Source of the DNA: Gemmiger sp. An120
Lineage (GTDB): Bacteria; Bacillota; Clostridia; Oscillospirales; Ruminococcaceae
Direction of reading: 5' to 3'
DNA: 64,000 nucleotides
Assembly (NCBI RefSeq): GCF_002160955.1
Contig: NZ_NFLN01000002.1
Coordinates: forward strand, 124,001 to 188,000
Below the pieces are notes generated by a model, which did not search any database, was not told the DNA's origin, and saw nothing but the letters and a program-made list of their open reading frames with translations. Positions 1 to 8,135 of this stretch are shown here, piece after piece. The position numbers and the translations under genes are program-made. The first letter of the stretch is position 1; each line of letters starts with the position of its first letter.

Positions 1-531
1 CTGCTTTTGGTCGCTGCATTTCAAAATCTGGTCTCGGATCTCTTTGTCACCAAACAGCTCGGCCTTGGCAGCCATCATATACTGCTCCATGCAGAGGTAG
101 GAGTCAGCCGTCGTATAGAAGTCCTCCATCCACCACTGGCTGAGGCAGCTTTTTGTCAGCTGGCCGTCCTCGGAAGGCTGATGGCCCCAGAACAGGCACA
201 GCTCCCGCTTCCGCCCGGCGGCAAACTCCTGATGGAGCCACTGGCGGGTGTACTTGGGCCGGCCCTCCGGCTGCCATGCCTCCACCAGGAAGTCGCCGTG
301 TACCAGCACTTCACCAGTGTCCTCGTCCTCCCACCAGCCCTTCCAGGTCACCGGTTCGGGAAAGAGGGTGCGGTATTCCGTCCGCTCCTCCGGGGAGAGG
401 GTGTCCAGCCAATCGCCAAATCGGTCTATGTAATCCTCCCCATAGCCCATGCGCCAGCCAATGGAGTATCGCTCGATCTCCCGGTGGGCCAGCCAGGGGG
501 GAGGCATTATTTTCTTATCTTGTAGAGCCAT
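1..531 (-). CDS. NADAR-family protein (partial, runs off left edge)
   Basis: An open frame of 177 codons runs from an ATG at 531 to the window edge without a stop. After an N-terminal stretch of about 100 residues, the C-terminal part has the NADAR (DUF1768/YbiA-like) pattern: FWGH, then LSQWW, then MEQYMMAAKAELFGD, the block holding the conserved glutamate. NADAR enzymes hydrolyse ADP-ribosyl groups or N-glycosidic intermediates, and some remove ADP-ribose from guanine in DNA. The missing end (beyond ILKCSDQ) would carry the rest of the fold. The start is followed in the operon by the DKNYY gene's 3' end at spacing 15. In this immunity-like cluster the natural inference is protection against an ADP-ribosylating toxin, which is not shown. 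The N-terminal domain is unrecognised. Confidence 0.75.
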   Translation of the reverse strand, partial: MALQDKKIMPPPWLAHREIERYSIGWRMGYGEDYIDRFGDWLDTLSPEERTEYRTLFPEPVTWKGWWEDEDTGEVLVHGDFLVEAWQPEGRPKYTRQWLHQEFAAGRKRELCLFWGHQPSEDGQLTKSCLSQWWMEDFYTTADSYLCMEQYMMAAKAELFGDKEIRDQILKCSDQKQ

Positions 532-546
532 AGGGTTTGTCCTTTC

Positions 547-1281
547 TTATCCGAGCAGTTTCTGGTTCCATTCTTCTTCTGTGACCAGTTTATTCAGGAT
601 ATAGAAGTGCTTATCATCCCTTGAGAGACTCTTTTGTGCATTCACGATTCGCCAGGATTGCAAGTCGGCTTTCGGCAGCAGATAACCGCCCCAGAAGATG
701 GACTTGGCATCCCATGCGAAATGGGCGTCATTGTTGGAAACGAAGGTGGCAGGGTCTGCTTTTTTCAGTATCTTGATCTTGCCGGCAAAGTTTTCATAGT
801 ACACGGCCTTGCTGTCCTTGGCATATCCGTAGGGAATCCGCACTCGGATGGGGCGCTGTGTCCCATCGGACATGGTCCGGATATGTTCAATCAGTTTGAC
901 TCCATCATCACAGACAACGAAAGAGCTGATGTCCTCTGGTTCAAACCGGCCGCCGGTGGTCCAGACACTTTTACAATCCCTGGCGTAGCAGTTGTTGAGT
1001 GCCGTGAACGAGGCGTGATCCACATTCCGCAGCTTGTGGCCATGGAGAAAACAGTGTTTGCTATCCTTGGCAAAGAGCCGATTGAACCAGACAAAATGCT
1101 CTACATCCCTGGACGCCCGGTCAAAATACCAGTAGACCATTTTCCCATCCGTCCAATAGGTCAGCATCTCCTGCGCATCTTCATCATAGAACAGTGGGTT
1201 GCTGTCGATGTCAGGCAAAGTCATATAGTCCACATCTATGTATTTTGGCGGCTTGGGAAGTGGGTTTCTAATCGATTCCAT
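547..1281 (-). CDS. DKNYY-family repeat protein, putative immunity protein
   Basis: A soluble protein of 244 residues made of repeats built around AKDSK, ARDCK, DDKHF and aromatic positions (for example YAKDSKAVYY), which is the DKNYY-family signature. Proteins with this repeat are frequent in polymorphic-toxin immunity loci; their molecular targets are mostly unknown. The ATG at 1281 is chosen over an in-frame TTG at 1299 because GAGGTG sits six bases before it, and the TTG would overlap the upstream gene's stop. No signal peptide or membrane segment is visible. Function as an immunity protein is inferred from family and context. Confidence 0.65.
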   Translation of the reverse strand: MESIRNPLPKPPKYIDVDYMTLPDIDSNPLFYDEDAQEMLTYWTDGKMVYWYFDRASRDVEHFVWFNRLFAKDSKHCFLHGHKLRNVDHASFTALNNCYARDCKSVWTTGGRFEPEDISSFVVCDDGVKLIEHIRTMSDGTQRPIRVRIPYGYAKDSKAVYYENFAGKIKILKKADPATFVSNNDAHFAWDAKSIFWGGYLLPKADLQSWRIVNAQKSLSRDDKHFYILNKLVTEEEWNQKLLG

Positions 1282-1291
1282 GGTGTTCACC

Positions 1292-1537
1292 TCATTCAAT
1301 GTCGTTTCGTTCTTCTTTCATATCCAGTGGAACGCCGTCCAGGGATGTGATCTGTGCCAGCTCTGCTTCAGTCAGATTTTTCAGGAAAATGCAGTATTCG
1401 TCCGGGTGGCCTCCCACAAATTCCATTTTAGGCATCCCGATCTGCTCCGGGTCGGTGATCCACAGGCAAGGCTCTCCCGTCGCCCAAAAGCGCGTCAGGG
1501 TAAGAATTTGGCCATTGTAAATTACTGCCTGGTCCAT
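1292..1537 (-). CDS. Small hypothetical protein in immunity cluster
   Basis: An 81-residue acidic soluble protein that I do not recognise. It starts at an ATG preceded by GAGGAGGGG and lies between the DKNYY gene and a large LRR gene with gaps of about ten bases, so it is clearly part of the same transcription unit. It has no cysteine pairs, no membrane segment and no signal peptide. It could be a small immunity protein of an unnamed family. Confidence 0.55.
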   Translation of the reverse strand: MDQAVIYNGQILTLTRFWATGEPCLWITDPEQIGMPKMEFVGGHPDEYCIFLKNLTEAELAQITSLDGVPLDMKEERNDIE

Positions 1538-1549
1538 CCTAACCCCTCC

Positions 1550-3031
1550 TCAAAAATCTCGAAGCTCATCAAACTTCTCAATCAGGGCATCTTTCTGGAG
1601 CGCATCACCCGGCAGGGCATCCAGGATACCCCGCAGGGCCATGTAGATTTCATCCCGTTCCTCGGTTTCGATAAAGCCCATCTTGTTGAAGGTCTTGGTA
1701 TAGGCTGTCACCGCATCCAGCGCCTGGGACTGGGCGTCCTCGCCCGGTTCAGCGGCCAGCTTCATCAGCTGGGAACGAGTCTTTCGGTATTGATTGGCTG
1801 CCTTTTTCGCAGCAGAAGCAGGGATATGCTCCGTACCGTCCCAGCCTCGGAAGGGATTGTCCAGGTTTTGCGCCAGCCACTCCGATTTCCGGGGCTTGGT
1901 GATCCGCAGATCCATTCCCGGCTTGCTTTTCCAGAGCTGCTTTGCCGCTTTTGCTGCCGTCTCCGGCAGGCTGGTCATCCAGAACCAGCGAAGCTCCGGC
2001 ATCTGTTCCGGGGTGGGGATGTCAGCTGCGCCGAAGCCGAACAGGTCGAAGGTGGAGAGGTTCGTCAGTTCCCGGAACCCTCGCACAGCGGAGAAGTTCC
2101 CCAGGTTTCCCGGCGCACCCCAGAGCCTCAGTTCCTTCAGGTGGGGATGGACAGCAGCCAGCCCGGTCAGATCAAAGTCCTTCAGCTCGATGCCATGCAG
2201 CCCTCGTAGGTTCGGCAGTTCCGTGTGCGGGCGGTATTCCCCGATAAATTGGAGAGTCAAACCGCCGCCATCTTCGGGGGCATGGATGGCACAGGCGTCC
2301 GGCCCCTTGTTCTGGAACAGGAGCAGCTCCGTTCCCTCACACAGCCACAGTTCCTCCAGCCCGGTCATGTCCAGCATCAGCTTTCTGATGCTGGTGCCTC
2401 GCAGATCAAGTGTCCTCTGACTGTGGTTCAGCAAAGTCACTTCATCAACAAAGGGGTTTTCCCGCAAAAACTCCAGCAGATCCGGGTGCCACCGCTCGCA
2501 GATAAGGGTGGAGAGGCAAGGCAGCGACTTTAGTTCCAGCGCCGAATCGAATGGTTCGTACTGGTCCGTCACCCGGTGGCTGCTGACCTTCACCGGGATA
2601 CCGCCGATCTCCGTTTTCTCTTCGCTCTCCATGGCCTCCTTGAAGGCCCGCCGCCGTTCCTCCGGAATGGCCTGCCACCGGATCTGGAGATACACATCAT
2701 AGCCGTCACTCCAGCTGCCATAGGAGCGGCAGGGCTGGTCGGTGAAGGGCGGCAGTGTGCCTACCAGCGTGTACTGGGGCGGGACCTCCAACGGCACCCG
2801 CAGCAGGTGGAGGTCGCGGGACCAGTACATGAAGTCCTTGTAGAGCGGGCGGAGATGGGGCAGTTCCTCCGCAGTCAGAGGGGCGTCGCCCACCCAATCC
2901 AGAGAGAGGACCACCGCCCAAGATTCTTCGCTCACCGTGTCCGGCGGCGCAATATAGGCCACCTGGCAGGCGGTGTAGCGTTTCAGATATTGGTTATAGA
3001 CTGTATAGACCTCTCCGGCGTTGGCTTTCAT
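1550..3031 (-). CDS. Leucine-rich repeat protein with Imm26-like N-terminus
   Basis: A 493-residue soluble protein. Residues 1-110 begin with GEVYTVYNQYLKRYTACQVAYI, split here as GEVYTVY then YTACQVAYI, a beta-barrel opening that resembles the Imm26 immunity family. Residues about 190-380 are leucine-rich repeats (LPCLSTL, ELWLCEG, LPNLRGLHGIELKDFDL, LKELRLWGAPG). The last 90 residues are helical and charged. LRR domains in such clusters bind protein partners; the Imm26 resemblance is my pattern match and is not proven. It lies one gene below an LRR-NTF2 protein of similar design. The ATG at 3031 has GAGGAG upstream at a slightly long spacing. Confidence 0.65.
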   Translation of the reverse strand: MKANAGEVYTVYNQYLKRYTACQVAYIAPPDTVSEESWAVVLSLDWVGDAPLTAEELPHLRPLYKDFMYWSRDLHLLRVPLEVPPQYTLVGTLPPFTDQPCRSYGSWSDGYDVYLQIRWQAIPEERRRAFKEAMESEEKTEIGGIPVKVSSHRVTDQYEPFDSALELKSLPCLSTLICERWHPDLLEFLRENPFVDEVTLLNHSQRTLDLRGTSIRKLMLDMTGLEELWLCEGTELLLFQNKGPDACAIHAPEDGGGLTLQFIGEYRPHTELPNLRGLHGIELKDFDLTGLAAVHPHLKELRLWGAPGNLGNFSAVRGFRELTNLSTFDLFGFGAADIPTPEQMPELRWFWMTSLPETAAKAAKQLWKSKPGMDLRITKPRKSEWLAQNLDNPFRGWDGTEHIPASAAKKAANQYRKTRSQLMKLAAEPGEDAQSQALDAVTAYTKTFNKMGFIETEERDEIYMALRGILDALPGDALQKDALIEKFDELRDF

Positions 3032-3046
3032 GGCGCCACGCTCCTC

Positions 3047-3283
3047 TCATCTGTTCTTTTCCAGATAGAATCCCCATACACAGTTGGAGAACTCCCCGGC
3101 GGCAAAGCGGTGGAGCTGCCCGTCAATCTCCACCTGCCAGACCTCGAAGGTATGGTCTTGGTGATAGATCGGGTCTTTGACTTTTACTCGCTTGCCGGTG
3201 GTTTGCCAGTCGTAGTCAAAGATGTTCACACCAAACAATTTGCATTGACCGTCTGGGCCAAAGGTTTCATATTCCCAAGCCAT
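3047..3283 (-). CDS. Small hypothetical protein
   Basis: A 78-residue protein rich in aromatic residues (WEYETFG, FDYDWQ, VWGFYLEK), probably a small beta fold. I do not recognise the family. The ATG at 3283 is preferred over a GTG at 3295 because GTGAGG lies six bases before the ATG. The gene follows directly on the stop of the LRR-NTF2 gene, pointing to translational coupling in the immunity-type operon. Confidence 0.55.
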   Translation of the reverse strand: MAWEYETFGPDGQCKLFGVNIFDYDWQTTGKRVKVKDPIYHQDHTFEVWQVEIDGQLHRFAAGEFSNCVWGFYLEKNR

Positions 3284-3291
3284 GTGATGCC

Positions 3292-4251
3292 TCACAATCC
3301 CGTGCGCTGCCAGCCGTCCAGCTTCTCCTGCACCGCGTCGATCATCCAGCCCTCGCCCACACGCTTCATGAGGAAGCGGCGGTCAAAGCCGGTGTTTTTC
3401 TCCCTGGTGTAGATGTAGAGCTTGTTCTTGGTGATCTGCTCCGCGTCAAGGAATTCTTCCCCGTTGTAGGTGCCCTGGGCACTATATGAGAGGCCCAGAG
3501 GACGGTAGCCCGGACGGGGCTTTTCGTTCACATACTTCTCCCAGATCGCCAGCAGGCGGGGCACAGCCTCGGCATCTTCAAACCCGGCATGCTCCATGTA
3601 CTGCTCCCACTGCGTCATCTCGGCAAAGAAAGCGGACAGCACCCTGCGGCATTCTTCCGCCGCCTGCTCATCCAGCTGGACGGGCTTTTTGGCCTTTTCC
3701 CGCTGGAGCTGGGAGAAGTGTTCCATCTGCTCCTTGGTGAATTGCACATGGGCCACCGGCTCGATGCGGTTGTTACCGGCGATGGCCAGCAGGCCCTCAT
3801 AGGTAACGGCGGTATGGTCGATCTGGATGTGGGAGAGCTTGGGGATGGAGGCCGCCTGGAGCAGACCAGCATCATCCAGCCCGGTGCGGTTGAGAGTGAT
3901 AAGATCCAGCTTGCAGCCTTGCAAGGCGGACAGACCGCTGCCGTGGATGGCGGCATTGCCGTCCAGCAGCAGATAGCGCAGCTTGGGCATAGCGGAAAAA
4001 ACAGGGAAACAGGCGTCGGTGAGCGCACCGTCCTCCACGCCGAGGTTGGCCATGCTTTTATGTCCGGCAAAGGGGGCAAGCAGTTCATCCGTCACCGGAT
4101 AGCCTTTCACATGAAAGCCCACCAGAGTGTAACCGGCCAGCCGCTCCATGATCTCTGCGGTCAGTTCCGGGACTTCAAATTGCTTTTCTCCGTCTAAGGT
4201 CAGGACACCGCTCTCCCAGTTCACTGCCCGCGCCCGTTTCGGCCATTCCAT
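3292..4251 (-). CDS. LRR protein with C-terminal NTF2-fold domain
   Basis: A 319-residue soluble protein with two parts. Residues about 30-190 hold leucine-rich repeats (LLAPFAGHKSMANLGVEDGALTD is one unit, LRYLLLDGN another). Residues about 200-319 look like an NTF2-like fold: a helical start (ECRRVLSAFFAEMTQW), then strands ending RRFLMKRVGEGWMIDAV. NTF2-fold immunity proteins are an established class in polymorphic-toxin systems. A strong AAGGAGG precedes the ATG. The gene sits between a 43-codon ORF and the 78-residue protein; immunity role is inferred. Confidence 0.65.
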   Translation of the reverse strand: MEWPKRARAVNWESGVLTLDGEKQFEVPELTAEIMERLAGYTLVGFHVKGYPVTDELLAPFAGHKSMANLGVEDGALTDACFPVFSAMPKLRYLLLDGNAAIHGSGLSALQGCKLDLITLNRTGLDDAGLLQAASIPKLSHIQIDHTAVTYEGLLAIAGNNRIEPVAHVQFTKEQMEHFSQLQREKAKKPVQLDEQAAEECRRVLSAFFAEMTQWEQYMEHAGFEDAEAVPRLLAIWEKYVNEKPRPGYRPLGLSYSAQGTYNGEEFLDAEQITKNKLYIYTREKNTGFDRRFLMKRVGEGWMIDAVQEKLDGWQRTGL

Positions 4252-4265
4252 CGCTGTTTTCCTCC

Positions 4266-4397
4266 TTACGCCTGCTCCTTGTAGCTGGCTTCAATGTCGA
4301 TGAAGCGTACATACACGGCGCAGATTTCGCCCTTGGCGTCATAGCCGAAGTAGACGGGTTTGAGATCGCCGGAAATGGGGATGCGTTCTTTGATCAT
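4266..4397 (-). CDS. Short ORF, 43 residues
   Basis: A 43-codon frame starts with ATG at 4397, eight bases after AGGAGAGG, and ends in TAA two codons before the ribosome binding site of the next gene. The product starts MIKERIPISGDLKPVYFGYD and ends EASYKEQA. The good ribosome binding site and the exact fit between neighbours support translation. Family unknown; it may be the remaining part of a once longer protein. Confidence 0.45.
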   Translation of the reverse strand: MIKERIPISGDLKPVYFGYDAKGEICAVYVRFIDIEASYKEQA

Positions 4398-4423
4398 TCG
4401 AATCCTCTCCTGTCGGCTGCCAA

Positions 4424-5059
4424 TCAAAGTTCATTTGGATACCCGATCTTGTCCAGACCCGCCTTTATTTCTTCCCATTCATTGCGCTTAGGGTTCAACA
4501 CAGCGACCAGTTATTTTGTTACCGGAACCCCATCAGCAAGCTGGCGCACAGCCTCCAAAGGCAGGTCTGCTGGGTAAAACCACTTCCCGTAATCCACATA
4601 GCTCTGTGGATTACCATCAATCGTGGAGAGCAAATCTTTGGATGCGTCCTCGCCGTCCATGGGATTGCAGTGCCATGTGGTGCCATCTTCCGTCCAGACG
4701 CAGAAGGTGCTTTTCATCTTTTTGACTTCACGGCTGCTCATGAGCTTTTGCAAAGCAGAGGGCATTCCATCCGTCAGGTCTTCGATACGGGGAAGTTTTT
4801 CCTCCCAGTCGTAGAGTTCGGAATCCACACCGTTGATGACACAGCCTTCCGGCGCAAACATGACGATCATGCTCTGGTCACTGCCATCAGTGGCAAAGAA
4901 TGCCTCTTTGCCTTTTCGCCATGCGGGGTTGTATGTATAGTGGCGGATGAAGCTCCATTCCTCCTCCACCATGATGATGTCCAGAGCCGCCAGCCCTTTG
5001 CAGAAGTTTTTCAGGCGCTCCGCGTTGGGCAGGCCAGATAAATCTTTTGTGGAAATCAT
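4424..5059 (-). pseudogene. Hypothetical protein gene interrupted by in-frame TAA
   Basis: The main frame from ATG 5059 (AGGAGG eight bases before) to TAA at 4511-4513 gives 182 residues of an unrecognised soluble protein. Directly after the TAA the same frame stays open for 28 more codons, reading LVAVLNPKRNEWEEIKAGLD then KIGYPNEL, and ends at TGA 4424-4426. This extension is protein-like and the next gene only starts after it, so the TAA looks like a recent nonsense change that removes the C-terminal tail. The shortened protein (4511-5059) may still be made and active. I cannot name the family. Confidence 0.55.
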
Positions 5060-5081
5060 GTGGTTATCCTCCTGTCTTTCG

Positions 5082-5678
5082 TCACCACAGTCGGTCAATC
5101 TGGGTATATATCTTATTAGGCTCTCTGTCCGTAAAACTGGTCAATGAGTCAGTGGGTTCTGTAAGCGGCATCACATTCAAAATATCCAGTACATAATACC
5201 AGATTCCTGTATCCCAGTCCCGGAACCGCCCATTGCAGACAGCTCTCCCATACTCGCCGGGAGCCAAATCCAATGCCAGCTCATTGAGAGGCTGTTTCTG
5301 CCCGGTCTTATCGTAGGTATATCGCTCCGGCATCGCCCCGATGTGCCAATCATTGCGGTAACGCACATGGATTCCGGGCTCCTGCTGAATCAGTTCGAAA
5401 GGGTGAAGCCGCATTGTGCCATTCGGCTTCCATTCCATCAGCCTACGACAGTCCCTATCGATCTGAAATCCATCGGGCCTCTGTATGATAGATGCAAAGT
5501 GAGTAGGCAGACCAAAAGGATAATAGGAGAAGAAGTCTTTCGGCAGACGCATGGCTCTGGGATACTGGTTCCGCTGTGCGGCCGCATTTCCGCCCCGGCG
5601 GTCTTTATACCATTGCAGGCGGATCTGCTGAACCAGAAGTGTGGGCAGATGCTCCAACTGATGCTTATTCTGTTTCAT
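5082..5678 (-). CDS. Hypothetical protein in immunity cluster
   Basis: A 198-residue soluble protein rich in Arg, Trp and Tyr (IRLQWYKDRRGG, RYRNDWHIG, DWDTGIWYYVLDIL). I do not recognise it. The open frame extends 50 codons further upstream, but AGGAGG at seven bases in front of the ATG at 5678 decides the start. It ends just inside the 5' region of the next gene, keeping the operon arrangement. Role unknown. Confidence 0.55.
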   Translation of the reverse strand: MKQNKHQLEHLPTLLVQQIRLQWYKDRRGGNAAAQRNQYPRAMRLPKDFFSYYPFGLPTHFASIIQRPDGFQIDRDCRRLMEWKPNGTMRLHPFELIQQEPGIHVRYRNDWHIGAMPERYTYDKTGQKQPLNELALDLAPGEYGRAVCNGRFRDWDTGIWYYVLDILNVMPLTEPTDSLTSFTDREPNKIYTQIDRLW

Positions 5679-5733
5679 CGCCATACCTCCTTCCTTGATA
5701 GATCCCTCCAATGGTCTTCCATGTTTCAGGCAT

Positions 5734-6144
5734 TTACAACTCTGCTGCAAACTCATAGGAAACCGCAATGATGTTGTAAACATCATCGTATGTAAACAGC
5801 CGGTAGTGCCGATAGATGCCTTTGTCAAAGTCCTCCCGCACTGGCAGAGACTTCAGCCAGGTGCTGTCCTCAATTAAATCGAAGGAACTGCCATCCAGAT
5901 ACTCCGTCCCAGCCATATTTTCATAGGTGTCCAATTCACAGGTAAAATAGGCCAGCACCTGCCGGAAGGTGAGTGTATAGGGAAACCAGTCTTTTTCGTC
6001 CCTGCACTGGGAGATTAGATGGCCATTGATGTCCCCCGTAAAGGTCAGATTGTTCAGAGCATCCTGTTTCACCTGATCCAGATAGATGCAGTCCCGTCCC
6101 TTCAAAACACCTAAGCAGGTATTAACAGCAGTCGCTTTTTCCAT
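5734..6144 (-). CDS. Hypothetical protein in immunity cluster
   Basis: An unrecognised acidic soluble protein of about 136 residues, beginning MEKATAVNTCLGVLKGRDCI, rich in aromatic residues in its second half. Two starts are possible: ATG at 6144 with GAAAGAGA seven bases ahead, or ATG at 6171, which would overlap the stop of the DUF2004 gene and add nine residues. I prefer 6144. No membrane segment or known motif is visible. Confidence 0.5.
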   Translation of the reverse strand: MEKATAVNTCLGVLKGRDCIYLDQVKQDALNNLTFTGDINGHLISQCRDEKDWFPYTLTFRQVLAYFTCELDTYENMAGTEYLDGSSFDLIEDSTWLKSLPVREDFDKGIYRHYRLFTYDDVYNIIAVSYEFAAEL

Positions 6145-6160
6145 AGGCAATTCTCTTTCA

Positions 6161-6664
6161 TCAGCTTTCATGGGTAATACAGAAAATCTCCTGGTTTAAG
6201 TCAAAGTAGATTACCATCAACTCGTCGGTGATCTCCGGGTTGAAGGACAGATCCATAATGAAAACTTGTTGATCCATCTCGTCATCCACCAGACTGCCGA
6301 ACCGCTTGAGCTTCAAAAAGTCCACCATCTCGGCAAAGGACAGCTTGGATGGGTCGGTTCCCGGAAAAAGTTCCGCCGCAATATCCGGGCCTACATCGTC
6401 CCGGTGGAACTCCATGAAAAATGTCACAACGCTATGGTAGCGGCTGTCCTCGTCCGCCAGCGCCGCTTTGATGGCGGCTTTGGCCTTCTCCGCCAATTTC
6501 TCCGCCTCATCCAGTATTTCTCCCACCACATCCATGGCAGCAGGATCGCCGGTCAGTTCTTCCTCTACATCGAAGATAAAGGGTAGTCCCGATTCCTCGG
6601 GAAAGTTGAAGATTTCCTCGCCGGGGGTATATGTAAAATCAATGCGTTTACAGTTCAGCTTCAT
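6161..6664 (-). CDS. DUF2004-like protein
   Basis: A 167-residue acidic soluble protein. The central helical part (EILDEAEKLAEKAKAAIKAAL) and the end (DLSFNPEITDELMVIYFDLN then ITHES) match the DUF2004 layout as I know it, in which the final strands LxVxFD and an IxHES-like tail are typical. DUF2004 proteins recur in immunity-type gene clusters; no activity is known. The ATG at 6664 follows GGAGGCGCAGAG. The gene lies next to a broken DUF2262 gene. Confidence 0.6.
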   Translation of the reverse strand: MKLNCKRIDFTYTPGEEIFNFPEESGLPFIFDVEEELTGDPAAMDVVGEILDEAEKLAEKAKAAIKAALADEDSRYHSVVTFFMEFHRDDVGPDIAAELFPGTDPSKLSFAEMVDFLKLKRFGSLVDDEMDQQVFIMDLSFNPEITDELMVIYFDLNQEIFCITHES

Positions 6665-6676
6665 CTCTGCGCCTCC

Positions 6677-7516
6677 TTATCCCTCGATGTTGGCAGTTTT
6701 GAGGCCCTTTTTCAAGGAACCGTAGACCGTCACCGCATGATCGGTGAACATCTCATCGCAGTCAAACCAGGCGGTGAAGCTGCCGCCGGAGGTGACGGAC
6801 AGGCTCGTCAGGCTGATCCGCCGGGCCAATTCTTCCTCTGTGATGGGGTCGGTTTCCGGGTCACGGGGATTTTCTTCATCTTGGGAGAGCCAGTTGTTGG
6901 CCAGCTCGGTCAGGCTCTTGGCCGCAAGCTCCCGCATGGCTTTGTCCCAGGTGTCACAGTCGGCCAGCAGCTTCTTGGCGGCACTGCGGGCGCGGGTCCA
7001 GGAGGGCTTGCTCTCGGCATTGACTTCCAGAGAAAGGCTCACATCCTTTCCGCACCACTGGATTTCGCCCTCGAAGGTATCATAGTCCTTGTCCAGTGTC
7101 AGTTCTCCCAGCACCTAGTCCTGGATCACCACTGGCTTGTGGTACTCGTCCAGAACGGCCTGGAGTTCCGGGCAGTCCTCGTGGGCCTTGACCACCTGGG
7201 AGATACACTAGGGGCGCACCACCAGATCCTTTGCCCATTCTTCTTTCATCCGGCGGATCTTCAGGCGGCAGATCTGCTCCTTGCCAAAGCGTCCCCAGCC
7301 CTTTTCGCTGTTACGCTCCTCATCGCTGACCGGCCAATCCAGCTGCTCTTCCTTGGTGCTGACCTTGCCTGTGTCACAGAACACCATGCCCAGCGTCACA
7401 ACGGTCATTTCCCAAAAGTTGCCTTTCCAGTTATATCCGCCCCCAATGCAGCGATTGATCAGGGCGACCATTTCCTGCTCCTCGGGCTCGTACATCTCAT
7501 AGAATTCTTCAAACAT
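6677..7516 (-). pseudogene. DUF2262 gene broken by two in-frame TAG codons
   Basis: From ATG 7516 (AAGGAGG eight bases ahead) a single frame runs to 6677, interrupted by TAG at 7208-7210 and TAG at 7115-7117, with no frameshift. The joined product would be about 277 residues, matching the intact paralogue at 12779-13621 along its length. In the paralogue the first TAG position is a Trp (in PQWYVTEV) and the second a Glu (in LLEDEVLGTL), so the changes fit TGG to TAG and GAG to TAG. The C-terminal half is the DUF2262 domain (LGELTLDKDYDTFEG ... DPITEEELARRISL). The halves could be made separately, but only the first has a good start. TAG is used as a normal stop at 11020-11022, which argues against recoding. 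Confidence 0.75.
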
Positions 7517-7530
7517 CGGTGTAGCCTCCT

Positions 7531-8121
7531 TTACAGCAGTTCCAGCACCGCGGCAGCGGGCTTGGAAAACTCTGCCGGGACTTGCTCCAATACATCCTGG
7601 TAGGCTTTTACCGCCTGCCAGGAGTAGTAATAGAAGCTATAGAACAGGTCATCGGGGAAGACCTCGTCCTCCTCGTAGCGCATCTCATTTTCTTCCTCGT
7701 CGTATTCCTCCGACCACAGGTATTCTTCCCGGAGCAGATCGGAGAAGCAGGGGAGGGGAGAGGCATGTTCCATCTCGTCTCCATCGTGGAAGCACTGGAG
7801 GATGCAGGAGAAGAAGTCCAGCAGTTCCCCAGCCAGGAAATGGGCTGCGGGGTTCTGCCCGCTCTCCGCGAGGGCCTTCTCCAGAATCCGGTTCAGGAAC
7901 ACCATGCCGAAGGGGGTAGCGTGCCAAAGGGTACTCTGGTGCTCCATGTTGGTGGTGAGCTCATAGAGGGACTTTTTGACGGACGCCAAATCCCCCATCT
8001 GCTCCAGCACAGCCAGGTGAGCGGGAAACTCCGTCCCCCGGCCATAGGCGGTGGTGAGCCGGTGCCACGGGACATCCGTGACCTTGAGATGGGTAATGTA
8101 GGTTCTGTTTTCTTCTGTCAT
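7531..8121 (-). CDS. Hypothetical acidic protein in immunity cluster
   Basis: A 196-residue protein with a strongly acidic helical C-terminal half (SEEYDEEENEMRYEEDE, then FPDDLFYSFYYYSWQAVKAY). I do not recognise the family. The longest frame starts at 8184 but GGGGGG lies seven bases before the ATG at 8121, which is chosen. The 3' end is followed 14 bases later by the start of the broken DUF2262 gene. Confidence 0.5.
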   Translation of the reverse strand: MTEENRTYITHLKVTDVPWHRLTTAYGRGTEFPAHLAVLEQMGDLASVKKSLYELTTNMEHQSTLWHATPFGMVFLNRILEKALAESGQNPAAHFLAGELLDFFSCILQCFHDGDEMEHASPLPCFSDLLREEYLWSEEYDEEENEMRYEEDEVFPDDLFYSFYYYSWQAVKAYQDVLEQVPAEFSKPAAAVLELL

Positions 8122-8135
8122 GTTGTCGCCCCCCC

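Noticed and set aside
6677-7516. TAG recoded as an amino acid throughout the genome
   Set aside because: TAG ends the gene at 11020-11607 right before the next ribosome binding site, so it works as a stop here.
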